Below are positions 24,935 to 38,063 of a DNA stretch of 64,000 nucleotides, piece after piece; position 1 is the first letter of the stretch; each line of letters opens with the position of its first letter. This DNA is from Rhynchospora pubera (lineage: Eukaryota; Streptophyta; Magnoliopsida; Poales; Cyperaceae). The notes beneath the pieces were generated by a model that had not been told where the DNA came from, ran no database searches, and saw only the letters and a program-made list of their open reading frames with translations. The stretch spans positions 129,001,657-129,065,656 of the forward strand of contig CM051459.1 of NCBI GenBank assembly GCA_028095005.1, in the 5' to 3' direction. The position numbers were made by a program, and so were the translations under genes.

Positions 24935-26013
24935 TTTTTTATTTTCTTACTTTGCTTATAAACCTCTAGTCTCTTAATTACCTGAAACACGAAAGTACTA
25001 AGTGGCCACAAGAAAGAATATTTTATTTTATTTATTTTGAGGACGTATACAAATGTAATGGCAGCAGAGAATGGAGAATAGGAAAGAAAGAGGAGAAAAA
25101 CCGTGCCGGTTAGGACTTTGAATTCGATCGAATTAGTTTCGATCGAATTAGTTTCTTCCATTCCAAAATGTGTCCACAGTTTACAAAAGGACTCATCTAC
25201 CCTTGTTGATTGTGATGGTTGAATTCGCCTTCAAATCTTTTACTATAAAATTAGAGTATGGTCTAATGCAAATATTTTGGTTGTCTCCAAATATCAACAT
25301 TCCACTATTTAGTTATTTTCTTCAAAATTTAAAATAGCAACAGTGAATCCAAATCGTTCAACTTATTTAGTTTAACGACCGATGCGTTTTCATGTAAGTT
25401 TTGTAAAGTTTAGAGTTAATTTGATTCTTCATCAAAGGCTAAAACATGAACGTATTAAAATGAATATAATAAGGTTCGTTTATTTTTCTACCTCTTGATG
25501 GAGTATCAAATAAACTCTAAAATTTACAAAACTTACATGCAAACGCATGTCATTAAATTAAATAAGATGAGCGGTTTGAATTTGACGTTTCTACTTTAAG
25601 TTTTTTAAAAAATAACTAAATAATGGAATGCCGGAATTTGGGACGACCAAAATGTTAGCATTAGAACTCTCCTCATAAAATTATTCTAAAAGTTTTATTC
25701 TAACTTGTTACTTCCTTTGATGGCGCGGATTCAACGACAGACTCGAGAGACTTTTTAGATAGAGATCATGTCCCTTGATAAGCATTGTAGGTATAATGCA
25801 CATCAAATTAATTTAGATTGTAATTATATATACGCTGGGTATATATCAGTATAATTTTCATAATTTTTACGAGGTAAAAATATAAATTTTATAAAAATAT
25901 ATATACGAAGCACTAAATGATATATTCAAATATATTATACATCATAGTGCACAATAAACTACTCATATTGTTTTAAAAATAGCTTTAATTTGATGCATCC
26001 AAACACACACTTA
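24935..26013. other. Region upstream of NLR copy 1
   Basis: The first ~130 bp is shared with block 2 and should include the NLR leader and promoter. Beyond about 25060 nothing is recognised. No clear TATA box position was fixed. Confidence 0.5.
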
Positions 26014-26202
26014 GGCTCCGTTTGGATGCGTTGAGAATAAGGTAGGAAGAAGGAAGAAGGGAAGAAATTTATTGGGAAGGGGTAAATTTATTGGGAAGTG
26101 TGTAACTTTTGTGAAGAGTTTGGATGATTAGAAATAAATTTATTGGTAAAAAGTAATTATTTCTTATTCCTTATTCCGGAAAGAAGCCATCCAAACGGAA
26201 CC
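26014..26202. mobile_element. Tourist/PIF-like MITE, 189 bp, inverted relative to the first copy
   Basis: Ends GGCTCCGTTTGGATGCG and CCATCCAAACGGAACC are flanked by TTA on both sides, the classic Tourist duplication. The length equals the copy at 9893-10081 and the interior matches it in reverse complement. Confidence 0.9.
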
Positions 26203-26650
26203 TTAGAGAAGATAGAGCACCCCAGACCCAGAGGGTCGAAACTTGTGAGACTCATGGGCTTCTCTCTACTGCTGACGTGATTTCTTTCCCCTATCAATCT
26301 TAAATACTTCAATTTCAAACCGGCCATTTACTGTTCAATTATTTGAGCCCTTCGTTTTTCTCTCTGCGCGGATGGGATCTCATCTCCTTCGTCCGTCTCC
26401 GCTTAGGGTTTGCGCTGGTCATACCATCTATGTGGAGCTTGATTTTCTGCTCCCATCGCATGCTCCTTTTTCTCGGTCCTTCTCGATGCTTCTCCTCTTT
26501 TCCTCAGCGTTGCAAACTATTGGTTGACCCAGGCTCCCAGTCGTACTCAACTTCCGGTCTCGCGCAATCCCTACCAAAACCCATTGCCACTACACGTCGC
26601 CACCGCCGCCGTGTCGATCTTCTTCTTCTTTGTTTATCGATTCTGTTCGG

Positions 26651-27025
26651 ATGCGTGGTCTGATCCGAGCGGCGGCGCTTCTGAGGCAGTCTCAGCCTCA
26701 GCCTCGCACTTGGCTCCCCAAGGCAGCTCCCATAGAGGGGCCTCTTAGTCTTCTACCCTGGATCTCTAAGGTGCTTCCTCTGCGTATATTCCCACAACTA
26801 ATTGGATTTCTCTTTCGGTTTTCTTATCGCTGTAAACTTTGATATATATTTTAATGTAGGGTAGTTTTGTGCTCTGTGTTTTCTAAATGTTGCTTCTCTC
26901 TGCAGCATCTGAGCCCATTTTCTTCATACAAAGGATACTCAACTCTTGAAACTCATGAAACTGATGTGCTGATTCCACCAGAACTTTTATCAACCCGTTC
27001 TGTGCTGGCCATCATCCTCATCTGA
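26651..27025 (+). pseudogene. Two 5' exons of a probable mitochondrial protein gene, captured or truncated
   Basis: Exon 1 (26651-26770, 40 codons) starts MRGLIRAAALLRQSQ, an Arg/Ala/Ser-rich, acid-poor leader typical of a mitochondrial presequence. It ends at AAG/GTGCTT. Exon 2 begins after TGCAG at 26906 in the same phase and reads on through ETDVLIPPELLSTRSVL before a stop at 27023. The join keeps frame, so these look like true exons. The VLIPPELL segment resembles, from memory, the N-terminal part of plant mitochondrial ribosomal protein L4 (uL4m), but I cannot confirm that. No further exon is seen, so the gene is broken. It lies upstream of a Helitron 3' end and may be its cargo. Confidence 0.45.
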
Positions 27026-29036
27026 TCCCTCACAGTTCTAGCCCTATTCTTGATCCTGATCTGATCTTAGCCCTGATCCAATCCACTCTCTCTTACCACG
27101 CATTGTCCATAAAAATAAACCAAGGAGAACATATAGGTTGGTTAATTTTTCCCATCTTCTTATCTTTCGTTGCCTTTGATTGTTTCAGTCCATTGTTCTT
27201 ATTTTTTTTTCGTCACCTATCTTTATTTAAAATTTTTTTTTCCTGAAACCTTGACATACCTTTCTCTTTCGTTCTTACTAGATGTGATGATTATTTTTCC
27301 TCATCTAATGATCTCGATTAAATTTTCACAGGAAAGGTTCAACCCCACAGGAATGGAGCTTCTCTCTCGATGAGCTGTTAAATGATAAGTTATTATGTTT
27401 TTTTTTTAAGATATTTTTTTATTTTCTTTTCTGATTAAAAGTTTGGCATTATAGTTGGAGTTTTCTTTAAAATAAATTGAAGAAGCACAAAAAATTCATC
27501 AACAAATTATTACTGCTATAATTTCTATTGTTATTACATTTGATGTTTATCATTTTTTACGCTGAGTACCTCTTGCGGCTATTTCAGTGCCAATTAGTAG
27601 TTACTTTCAGGCATGTTTTATATATGTCGCTTTTGGACTTCTTATGGATTATTTAGTATATAATTTTTTATTCAATAAAGAAATGAGATAGCATGTGGGA
27701 TTGCTTGCTGGTACGGGTCGTGTACAAGTCTTTAGTGGATGAGACTAAATAAAATTTTGGTAGGCTGGGGGATTTCTTGCTGTATCTTCCTCTTTTCTAT
27801 TTTATTTTTAGCTTAGGGTGTTTTGATTTTCCTTTGTTATTATGCATATTGTATTCAATTTTTTTTTAGGAGCATGTATTTCATGTTGATAGTATTAGAG
27901 TTTTGCATCTTATTTCACATATTTCAGTTCGAGATAAGCTTAGTCAAAAGATTAAAAAGTTGTAAATAATGGCCTGGTCTGTCCAGATCCACTGTGAATA
28001 CTTCGATGTAAAATGAAGGTTCAAAATCAATAAATGAATAAAATTAAATTGAACCTCATTACTGGCTTATTATGGATAATAATGGTGCCGGTTTTGGTTT
28101 TGTAGGAGTTGCGTGAAGAAGATAGACATGGATAGAATGTAAAGATAGCAAAAGCCATCAATGATCAATGATGAAAATGAAATGTAGGTAGGCAGTCTTT
28201 TTCTGATAAATTTTAATAATCAAATTTATCAATTTCTTTAATTTTCGCTCGCTTTAAGGTTGTCTTTATTTTCTGGAATTTGTTTGAATTCTATTAAATT
28301 AATTCTTTAGTTTTGCTTTCTCTGTATAGACAGTGTTTGAAAATTTGTTCTGATTTTGGGTACTTCCTGATGGAGGACATACTGATGAAAGGTTGCTGAA
28401 AGAATAGAAGGTAAAAATGTTTGTTTTTGTGTAAAATTTTGGATGTGTTCTAATTGATCCCATTTTAGATGCTTTGTACAAGCATTTGGGAATCCTGTAA
28501 ATTGACATTTGTCCTTTTTCTCGACAGCATTTTTGTAGTAAGTTTCAAACACATGTGAGGACCCTTTCACTTCAAACGTATGTAAAGACCCTGTGATACG
28601 GTTTACTGGCTGAACAAGAGAGATTACAGCCTATGCTGATAACTACTGATGTAAGCGAGGTACCTTATCTAAAATACTAAAATTTCAATCCATGAAATTA
28701 CTGTTCAATTATCTTAGCCGTCTGTTTCTTTCTTTCCGTGGATGTATTTAATCTTCTCCCTTCGTCTCCACTGTCTCTTTCCTGTCTGATGTGCTTTGGT
28801 TTTTCTCTTTCGATTCCTTTCTGGTTGATTGTGCTCATCCTGCGTTCCATCTATGCTCTGCGCCCAGCCGTGCGTCGGTCTTTCATGTCTTTCCCTTTTT
28901 TTTCTACCGTAGCGGATCCGATTAGTATTTTTTTTCTCGATCCTTCTTCGTTTCTCTATGCGAAGCCAAAAGTTAAGAAAAAGGAGAGAGGGACCTGCTT
29001 CTTCGTTTCTGTACACGAAGCAAAGAGATAAGAAAA

Positions 29037-29073
<37 letters not shown>

Positions 29074-30794
29074 CAATGGTCGTTCATGGAAATTTGCAAA
29101 TATGGATCTTACTGGCACGTTTTTAACATAAATATATGGTCGTTCATGCCAATTTTTAAAGAACTAATCAGCAAAGATTAATTTGAAGAAAATTTATTAG
29201 CGGTTTTTAATCTTTTAACCTCAGGGAGCAATTAAGGCCGGAGTCTTATTCTCTGCTAATGTCTGGGGATGCATCCTCGAGTCAGTGCTAGATTGGTGGT
29301 TATTATTTTTACTTCTGGATTTAAGTTTTTGTGTTTTGCAAATAAAATGAGGATCCACATCTGGTACCAATTAACTGTTCGTGAATGTACTTGCTTCAAT
29401 TCAAGTATTATGTTACAATAGTAGGATTACTATTCGATGGTGGTATCTATCTGTTCCCAAAATAAGTGGCTAATGTTTCGTATCATTTTGCAGCATTTTT
29501 TAAAGAATATAAGTACTGGATTGGTCATTCATTTGGCTTGATTTGCTACGAAGAAAATTTTCTTTAATAATGGACTAATGGTTCATATTAGGCTTCATGT
29601 TATAGAAGGTATTCAGTTGTCATTTTTTTTAATAATTTTATAATTTACGATTAATTTATTGTTATGTTCTCATTTATATTATTATATACTAATGTACTCA
29701 TTGTCAATGAATTCTTACTGTTCAGGTAAAATAGATGCTTGCAAACGCTTCTCAAAAGATGAACCTGCCGACTCATGGTATAACTTCTGTTAAAAAGAGA
29801 CTTTTTCGCTGATATAACATTAGAAGATGATGAAAGGTATTGCTTAAGTAGAAAATAATAGTATACATAGAACGATAAACAATCGTTGATAATTGTCCTG
29901 TTGATCGTTTCAAACAAAGTAGCTGCACACATGCATTTCCTGATGATTTAATTTTCTACAATCATTTCTCTATCCTACAGTACTCTTCTGCAAGCACACT
30001 CTGATAGACATGCACAACCAAGCCAAAAAATCCCAGAGATGTCCTATCCTCCACAAAAGAAGGAGACCATCTCGCTACACCGTAAAGGTACTGTCCATTT
30101 AGTTCGATTTTTTAGCTGCTTTCTTGCCTAATTGAGACAAAAAAAAATATGTGAATGTGATACAGCTTCTACAATTAGACATTCAATTTGGTAACCATTA
30201 CAAATTATCACAATGGATGTTATCTTTCGCTATGTGAAATATGACCAGGATTACAAGCGCCTAACATGTTGTTAACAAAAAAAAAAAGTTCACTGTTGGA
30301 CATTGAAGAAAGAGCTGTCAAGAAAACACAACATTTTTGTTTCTGTACTATATGTATATATTAACTGATCGCTTTTATGTAGAATTGCCTCAGACCTAAA
30401 AAAAATTGCATGTCTATGTTAATATTATATAAAAAGACAGTTTTGTACTTGATCATAGTTGTTCCTATCTGAGAACAACACTCTTATAATCAAAGTATAA
30501 ATAAATAAATAAACTAACTTGCCTGTATGATTTTGTGCATATGTATCTCATAAAATCAACTATCTTACATGCTCTCTCTCACCCAACAAGTTCGAGTAAA
30601 TAGGCGGAAAAATAAAAAGTAAATACTTGCCAACCATAATTTTATTTTGCTCTTTGTCCCCCCCCCCCCATTTCTTCCTTCTCAAAATTCCTTTTTGTGA
30701 AGGTGCTAATCTCTTTCGATATCTGTAACCCCAGACAATGCAGTTCATGACCAAAAATAATGTCAAAACATTAGAACAATAATAAAATCAATTA
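27026..30794. other. Probable Helitron interior, no further gene recognised
   Basis: T-rich, intron-like sequence. The segment near 26317-26400 (TTACTGTTCAATTAT) recurs near 28690-28790, suggesting an internal duplication of a 5' leader. A (GA)n run lies at about 29041-29072. Open frames on both strands here overlap each other and carry no domain. Confidence 0.45.
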
Positions 30795-30835
30795 CAGCTT
30801 AACTTTCATCGCGCGAAGCGCGATGCGATAGCTAG
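30795..30835 (+). mobile_element. Helitron 3' terminus
   Basis: Hairpin CGCGCGAAGCGCG (30810-30822), a 9-base spacer and CTAG at 30832-30835 followed by T match the Helitron 3' consensus. It resembles the end of the Helitron at 11568. The matching 5' end could not be located; the cargo is presumably to the left. Confidence 0.6.
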
Positions 30836-31316
30836 TTTCTTTCATTGTCATCCGTACTCCTTCAGCTCTCTCCGTATATGAAACTGCCATTAATCCAAAT
30901 CCGCTCCAAATCATAAAAATTGGATCGTTCATAACCGACTACTCCAAGTCAATCTGTGCCGATTCCTATCAACTCGCAGATTTTCAAGGCCATGACTCCC
31001 ACCACTCATACTTGCCATTAATTAATTAGAGGCGAAAAGTAATCACATATGATCACAAAATTCTATCAAGCTACCGAAGAAATAATTAAGCTGAGGTACA
31101 TTTCCTTCGAGGCTAGTTATATATATATTTTAATTTATATTACAAAAATATTGTTAGGTACATAAGTTAAGACATTCTAATATTTGCAAATTTTTAACAT
31201 GACTAGATGTCTAAGTATGCATTAAAATAGTTAGTGCAGTTAATATGACTAAAACGTAATGTCGAAAACTATATAAACTTAAATCCTAAACTTTAAACTA
31301 TTAATATGATTCATAT
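30836..31316. other. Intergenic, nothing recognised
   Basis: AT-rich, with no open frame or terminal repeat. Confidence 0.5.
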
Positions 31317-31677
31317 ATGCTATGGTGCATCGCGGTGTATTTAGACTTTTGTACATCGCGATCATTATACGTCAATCGTTCTACAAATTGACAAATCTAA
31401 TTAAACCGGTCCAATCTATATATCATAATCTCATAACAAACCAAATTTTATATATTTTTTAAATTATTTTACTATTTTTTCCAAATTTTCTAAAGCTTTC
31501 TTTTTTGGTACCAACTATAATACAAAAATTAAAAAAATGACATGCTTTAAAAAAATTGAAAAAAATAGCAAAAAAAATTCTAAAAAATATAAAATTTGGT
31601 TTGTCAATTTGTAAAACTATCAGCATATATGGTCGTAATATACAAAGTCTTCAATATATCACGATGCACCATAGCAT
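31317..31677. mobile_element. Foldback element, ~360 bp
   Basis: The ends ATGCTATGGTGCATCGCG and CGATGCACCATAGCAT are inverted, and the arms remain roughly complementary nearly to the centre. The interior (AAATTGACAAATCTAATT, then AAACCAAATTTTA) is shared with the better-preserved element at 55535-55947, so both belong to one family. Confidence 0.65.
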
Positions 31678-32594
31678 TTCTCAATAAAATTATTATTTTT
31701 ATTTTTCTATATTAGGAGGCAAGATGTTTGTTAACGTATTACGTGAGCCGGGAGCCCGGGAGAAGCACTTTTATAAATTTTCATAATCATGAGAACATGA
31801 CCTTGAATGAGTTAAAAAGTGTCAACTACATGAGAGCACGGCTTGAATTCATAATTTATCTAATTTACACACATTTCTAATTCAATTATCTAAATGAAAA
31901 AATGTTTATAATTTAAAAGTATGTAACTCATTAAAACTGAAAAAAAAAAGAAAACGAAAAGATACTCACTGGAGAGGGACAGGTCGGAGTGCAAGAAAGA
32001 GTAAGGCGCCGTGATACGGCAGGGCGCAATCGTGAGTGTGGGAGAGATGGGGAGAGATGCGCAGAGGTTGACTTTCTTAGATCAGAAATAAATCCATCCC
32101 GGTGTTTTGTTGAACTATTTAAGAAAGTAATCCATCACGCAAAACTCGGTCAATCATGCCTTTTCAATAAAAAAAAAAGTCAATCATGCCTACCACGTTG
32201 CTGTGGGCTGTGGCTATGTCCCCTGTCCAGGCTGTCCTCCAATTGACGGGCGTTACTTTTTTCACGGCTCAGATTAGCAAAGCACGCTAAAAATTAGTTA
32301 ATGACGAAAATGCTCTCGTCTCTTACTCTGAAGCGTATATTTCCTCTTCTGCTCTGCACTCTCTCCCTGTCTTCCCTGTGAAACCGTCAGCCTCTCTCTC
32401 CCTTTCTTGGCTCTTGATTAAGTCTACTTCTGGACTTCAGTACTTCACTCTATCAACCTCTCTCTAGCCAGCTTTCTCAATGGACAACCTTTAAGAATTG
32501 GTTTAATTTCAAATAGTGCTCTCACTGCAGAGAATTGAGAACAACTGAAAGATAGGTTCAAAACTTCAAATTGCATAGAGAGGAATGGAACTGC
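31678..32594. other. Intergenic, nothing recognised
   Basis: AT-rich at first, then CT-rich from about 32330. No supported gene. Confidence 0.5.
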
Positions 32595-32783
32595 ATCCTC
32601 TGGATGGCCATTCATGGATGGTTTTCGATCTCAGCCGTCTGATTTAATCTCAATGGCTATAGATGCCCCGTGCATGATACCTGGATTGTTAGGCCCGAAA
32701 AGATCTAGCCGTTGAGATTAAATCGGACGGCTCGGATCGAAAGACGTCCACTGGATGGTTGTATTCAACCATCCAGAGGATAC
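32595..32783. mobile_element. Foldback MITE, ~189 bp
   Basis: Long imperfect inverted repeats: ATCCTCTGGATGG at the left pairs with CCATCCAGAGGAT at the right, and AGCCGTCTGATTTAATCTCA pairs with its near-complement close to the centre. No clear target duplication was found, so the superfamily is open. Confidence 0.65.
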
Positions 32784-34540
32784 TCTCCCGAAACGGCTTT
32801 GACACGCATTAGAGTGAAAGAGACAAGACGAGGGTGTTTCTGTCATTTCATAGCATTTTATCGTGTATTGCTAAATTAAACCGTGCAAAAAGCAATTGCC
32901 CCAATTGACATCATCGCTTGCGTACACAACTCAAGAAATGAGATTTCTTGTGACCATACTATATATAATTTTTTAGCGCTCCGCCCTTCATAGTTCACAG
33001 TCAGTCAATACTCAAATACTTGCGAATTGAGATTGATCCTTCACAATTCACAACTAAGCAATTTCTTTGGACTTGATGCAGCGGATCAGAGAGCAGCGGG
33101 ACCCGCAAGAAGAGAGCCGGTATTACCGGTGATTAGGGCTATTAATATTGCTCCGTTTCGGACGTTTACGTTCCGTTCCGTCCGAATCGGAGCGGAAACA
33201 GAGAGGAATTTGCCTTGCGTTTCTCTCTGCGGAACAGAAACGGAAGCGAAACAGCTTACGTTGGTAACAACGGAACAGAAACGAAATGGACTGCTTCCGT
33301 TTCGTTTTTTAACGTTATTCCGGCCCGCAAACAGCCCATTAACTTTGTTGCTATCTCCATCTCTCTCTCTCTCTTCTCTCGATTCGATCGCAGTCGCTTC
33401 CCACCCCAACCAAGCTCTACTCTCCCCCTTTCATTAGGGTTTCGTGGCTCTTCTCAGTTTCTGATCAAGGCGGAGGCATGGATCATCGCGCATCAGAGAG
33501 AAGATCCTTAGTTCTGTTCGCTCGGCTGGATCCCTCGACCCTTCCCTCTCCGTCGTATCTCTCATCATTTCCTGCCTCTCTTCCCACCAATCCCCTTCCG
33601 CTACCTCACCCCTTCTCCACCCAATAACAAGCACCATCTCATCCCCTTCCTAGATCCCATGCAAGTCACTGTTATCCTCCTTCTCTCCCTTTCCCATCAT
33701 CTTTCTTCCCTCTCTTTCCTTCAGTGGACCCTCTCCCCTCCAGTCTCTCTCACTCCCTTTCCTCTCTCTGAAGACGCACCCGACTAAACCCTGATTTCTC
33801 TTGTGTTTGATTTTTGGCTTCTGTTTTTGACTAATTTTTGCTTTTAATTTTGAACTAATTTCTGACTTCCTTCCTCCTTTGCTATTCCCATTTAGTATAA
33901 TATTTTCCCTATTTTTCTTTTTCGTTTGTGCTTTGAATCAAAAAATTGAGGCATGCATCATTTTCTCATATGCTTACTTGCTTACAGTGTTGATTAATTG
34001 AGTATTGGATGTGTGCAGTGCCTCAAAGGGGATACTGGCATGAGTAATTTGGTATTTTGTTTGTCTTAGTATTTTTGCAGTGCACGTGCCTCAAAGAATA
34101 CTGGCATGATATTTTGCAGTGCCTCATGTGCTTACTGCTTTTGTTTGTGTTAGTATTTTGTAGTAGGTGGGGACGTGGGGTGGGTCAATGTTTTGTAATT
34201 TTGCTTTGCCAATACAACTTGCCTACTTTACTCAAAATTTTCCTGCTTACTGAAAACCATGATATTCTATAATTGTGCTTTCGTATTCTATACCTCTTTG
34301 AAACTTTACTTTTTTCCCTTTGTTTCTTTGATATCACCTCTGGTGATCATATTTGGTGGGGTTGATGTTTTGTAGTAGTTGGTACAGACTTGGTACCAGC
34401 CTGGTACACTTTTTTTTTGCTTACTGATACACTTCTTTTGATATCACCAATGACCTTTGTGTGAATTTATCTGAATCCAGAGATTTTATCTGATTTTTAG
34501 CATTAATTAATCTTAAAATTTAACATTTTTCTGTTTAACC
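32784..34540. other. CT-rich region without a supported gene
   Basis: From 33340 to 33800 the plus strand is pyrimidine-rich with CTCTCT runs, like a plant 5' leader. Open frames on both strands overlap each other, have no domain, and show low-complexity composition. A GTTCCG/CGGAAC-rich stretch with inverted character lies at about 33150-33340. A real but unrecognised 5' exon cannot be excluded. Confidence 0.4.
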
Positions 34541-36302
34541 TTGATGGAACACGATGTCTCGCGTCGGCGAGAATATATCAATGAACGATCATACCACGTT
34601 AGAAAGGGATAGAGAGAAGGAGAGTGAATTTGTTTTAACTTAATTCTTTTTGTTTGGGACAAATAATCATATGACGCTTGTTTGGTGGTCGTGTAAACAT
34701 ACATTCGTACCTATCCTATCACAAGCAATCATACAAGCATCTCATACAATGTTTTGGGTTCGTATGGCTCTCGCTTGCATTAGTTTCGCCACATTCTCCA
34801 TGAAGCAAAACTAATCTAATTCTTGTCCCTCCCACTAAATTCTATAAGGATCTAAATCATATATAAAATAAATGAACAAAAATACATGTGAAAATATCTT
34901 ATTCCCATCCTAGCCTTAGGGCATGCAAGCCACACAAGTTACATCAAAAATTAATCAACGAATTAACTAATTATTGGCACCAAAGGCCGCATTACAAAAA
35001 TTCACACATGCATTCAATTTATAACCACAAGGTATTGAGTCATGAGTCGTACTAAACCCACTATCCACCTACAAAACAAAGTTAGCACATATAAACACTT
35101 TGTTTTCAATTAACGATTTTCAAGCATCTTTACGTATTGTTTGCCATAAGCAAATTCCGTGCATAAATTCTCAATTTTAAACAACCAAACTTGTTTAAAT
35201 TCATTTTGAAAGTTCTTTCAATATCCCATAACAGAAAGGAGATCAAACAAGCAGTTTTCTAATTGTTTTCAACTAGTTTGAATACTTAGAAAAACAGTAA
35301 TTTAACAAAAAACGTAACTAATGGAATCCAACAAAATCAATAGTTTTAGGTCTCCAAAAATTCTCAAATAAATTACTTAAGCTCCTTATGATAGTTGTAA
35401 TTACCAGTAAAAATTTTAAGAAGAGATCTCAAACCGTCTGGAAGAATAAAAAAAGACAAATCTCTTACAAGTGCACGAAACACCATTATGAGATTTTCAG
35501 CTTATCCTCTCAACCATTTGGTCTGTTAGACCACCTTCTATCCAGTTTTTATATATACAATATACATAGAAAAACTTATTTAGACTATAGGCTAACCATC
35601 CATGAAAAGAAAACAACCAAGTTCAGTTCAAAATATTCGAGTTACATACTAAACAATCAATAAATTCTGTAATGAAACAGACTGTGGATCGAAATATTTT
35701 AACCTAGTTGAAGGTCTAAAATTCCATGAAAAATTATGAAATTAATTTTTCTGGAATCCTAACTCAAAATAGAACAACTCCATTTAAACAGAATTTTTAA
35801 AGGAGTCCTCAGTTGGTACAGTTTATTAGAACAATCGATTTGCTCAATAAACTTGATCTGACAAGATCTTCCTTTTCATACTTAAAAACCCACAAATTAA
35901 TCCGAGTCATGCAACAATTTATACATGCTCAGAAAGAGCTTCAATTTCTCTTTAACTCTAGTCATAGAACACTGGTAGTTATATTCAAAATATAAATTTT
36001 CAAGCCATTCAAACAAGACAGTACGAGCAGAAACTGGTTCTGCGCACTGTCGCCGTTTTATTCACAATAAATCCATACTAATTCAGAAAAATGTGACTCT
36101 AACGCTAAAAGAATCACAATCCACAGATCTAAAACTTTCATGTAGACGAAAAAAACTTCCAGAGAACATATCATAGCGAAAAATGCGAAACAACACAAAA
36201 AATACCATTTTCAGGCAGCAAACAAACGCATCATCTCTACTAATCCGTTAATTAGCTAATTTCTCTTAATTAAGTGTCAAAATAGCTTAAGTACGACCAT
36301 AT

Positions 36303-36314
36303 GCTCCGATACCA
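36303..36314 (-). other. Primer-binding site of Copia copy B
   Basis: The minus strand reads TGGTATCGGAGC, one base different from the tRNA-Met site of copy A. It lies one base from the LTR. Confidence 0.8.
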
Positions 36315-36315
36315 C

Positions 36316-38063
36316 TGTTAGGAAGTGTGTAATTTTCAATTTTAGAGCTAATTACCATTTAATTAAACAATTAAATCATCACACACAACGGATCTTGCAC
36401 AAAAGCTAATTTACACAAGAGAAAAGGGTGGAATTTTACCTCTCTTGGTATAGCAACCAAGAGGCTCGATTTCTCGGCCTAGAAATCGGTGGCGTGCTTC
36501 TCCTTCTTCTCCTAATCGAACACCTCGAGTCCACTTAAGGAATTAACCACATTCTCTACTAAATATGCTAGTAAATAGAAAAACTTGTCTAATTCCTAAG
36601 CTTTTCCCTCTTCAATTTAATTCTACCAATTAATTGTGTGGAAAGGCTTGCTCAACACATGAGCTAGAGGTGAGATAGATGGGAGGAAGAAGATAGAGAA
36701 ATTCTGAAATTTTCCTTCTCTTCTTTGAAATTTCGGCCGAGGAAGGTGGAGAGAGAAGGTTGGTATGGAGGCTAGGGTTTTCTTCCAAGGAACACCCCTA
36801 TATATAGCCCTCATGATCTAGAGCTCTACCAACCTTTCTATGGACAATTTTGCTTCTTCTTAGCCGCCCCCTTAATGGGCTTTTAGCCTACAACTAGTTG
36901 TTGGTTTAGCCCATTAACCATTTCTATTATTTGCACATTCTATTGGACATTAAATTAACTAATTAATTTAAAGGCCCAATTAGCTCATATTATTAAATGT
37001 GTTGATTATAATTAATTATTAACTATTTAATAATTAATATGAAATTAGTCAATGCATTAAATTATTTCGATATGATCTATTTGACTTAATTAATCATAAC
37101 GGTATATGATTAATTAATCAACTTATCATATTTTGCAAAAATAATTGTTGCAAATAAAAATTAATGCATGTGTGGTTAAATACCTTATTATGTGTGACCC
37201 TTTGAGGATTTATGCTACGTTGGACATGGAATTAAATCTCTATTTAATTCCAATAATCATAAGCGATATCTAGCAACACGTTATGACTCCCAATTCGCAT
37301 AAATAGTGTACTGCTACAATATTTCAATCATGCATAAGAGAATAATTATGTTTCTCTATTTTGATTCTTATGTCACACGATATCATCGTATAATCCAAGA
37401 TAGGTATCATTCTTGCAGATTATACGTTTCTTGATCTAGAGATAATTGTATTAGTTGCTAGCAAACAATCTATCTCCATCAAGGGGCCCAAACAGATATC
37501 GTCACTCACTAATTGAATTAATGAGGGACATACGATTTTCTTGATAATTAGTTTTTTCCCGCACAATTCAAGAGTTCTTAAATCAAGTCCGTATAGCAGC
37601 CTTTATCAGGAATCAGCGGTAGACGTGATTTATAGAATCTATCCTCATGTGGAAAAGATAATCATCTCAAACTTAGAACCAAAATCATAACGAAATAAAT
37701 AATGACACGTAACACAATCCATATATTTATTTCGTGGGGTCCAGTCCTGTACTATGTTCTATAACATACACATATGCAATTAAGTTGGTTACTCTTAACC
37801 TATGATTTATAGAACTTAATCATCACTTAACTTGCATACTAATCTTATTGATAATTAATGTCCTTTGTTAATTATCAAAATTATGGACTTTTAGATTTAT
37901 CGTTGTCATTTACTTCTAAATGAATAACAGTGATCTATAATTCAGATCCTCAACCTGAATGAACTGTTAACGAATAAATCAAAGAACAAATGATCTGAAA
38001 TCATCAATAACATAAACTATAGAAGTAGCCTAATAAATTGGCTTCTAGGACATATCTCTAACA
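36316..38063 (-). repeat. Copia LTR, copy B
   Basis: The 1,748-bp unit starts TGTTAGGAAG and ends CTCTAACA, collinear with the LTR at 5688-7464. Confidence 0.88.

Larger units (their letters stand above)
9884..25060. repeat. Segmental duplication block 1
   Basis: Once later insertions are discounted, this stretch is collinear and in the same orientation as 38064-57000. Matched anchors include 10086-10420 with 38070-38253, 10991-11107 with 48895-49013, 17520-18620 with 49200-50090, 19090-20790 with 50760-52540, and the NLR genes. The left match starts at ATACATAGA in both blocks; the right match fades just upstream of the NLR start codons. Insertions private to block 1 include three Tourist-like MITEs, a hAT MITE and a Helitron. 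Confidence 0.85.
34541..38063 (-). mobile_element. Truncated Copia element, copy B
   Basis: It carries one LTR (38063-36316), a primer-binding site and about 1.76 kb of 5' internal sequence matching 3905-5674 of copy A. It stops abruptly at about 34541 with no pol and no second LTR. The LTR's outer end abuts the left edge of duplication block 2. Confidence 0.85.

Noticed and set aside
28738..29118. Overlapping open frames on both strands (97 and 134 codons)
   Set aside because: They share the same low-complexity CT/GA-rich bases, including a (GA)n run, and encode Ser/Leu- or Arg/Lys-rich strings without a domain.
33027..33511. Overlapping open frames of 136, 107 and 98 codons
   Set aside because: Three frames on two strands over a CT- and CGGAAC-rich stretch; none shows a domain or splice context.
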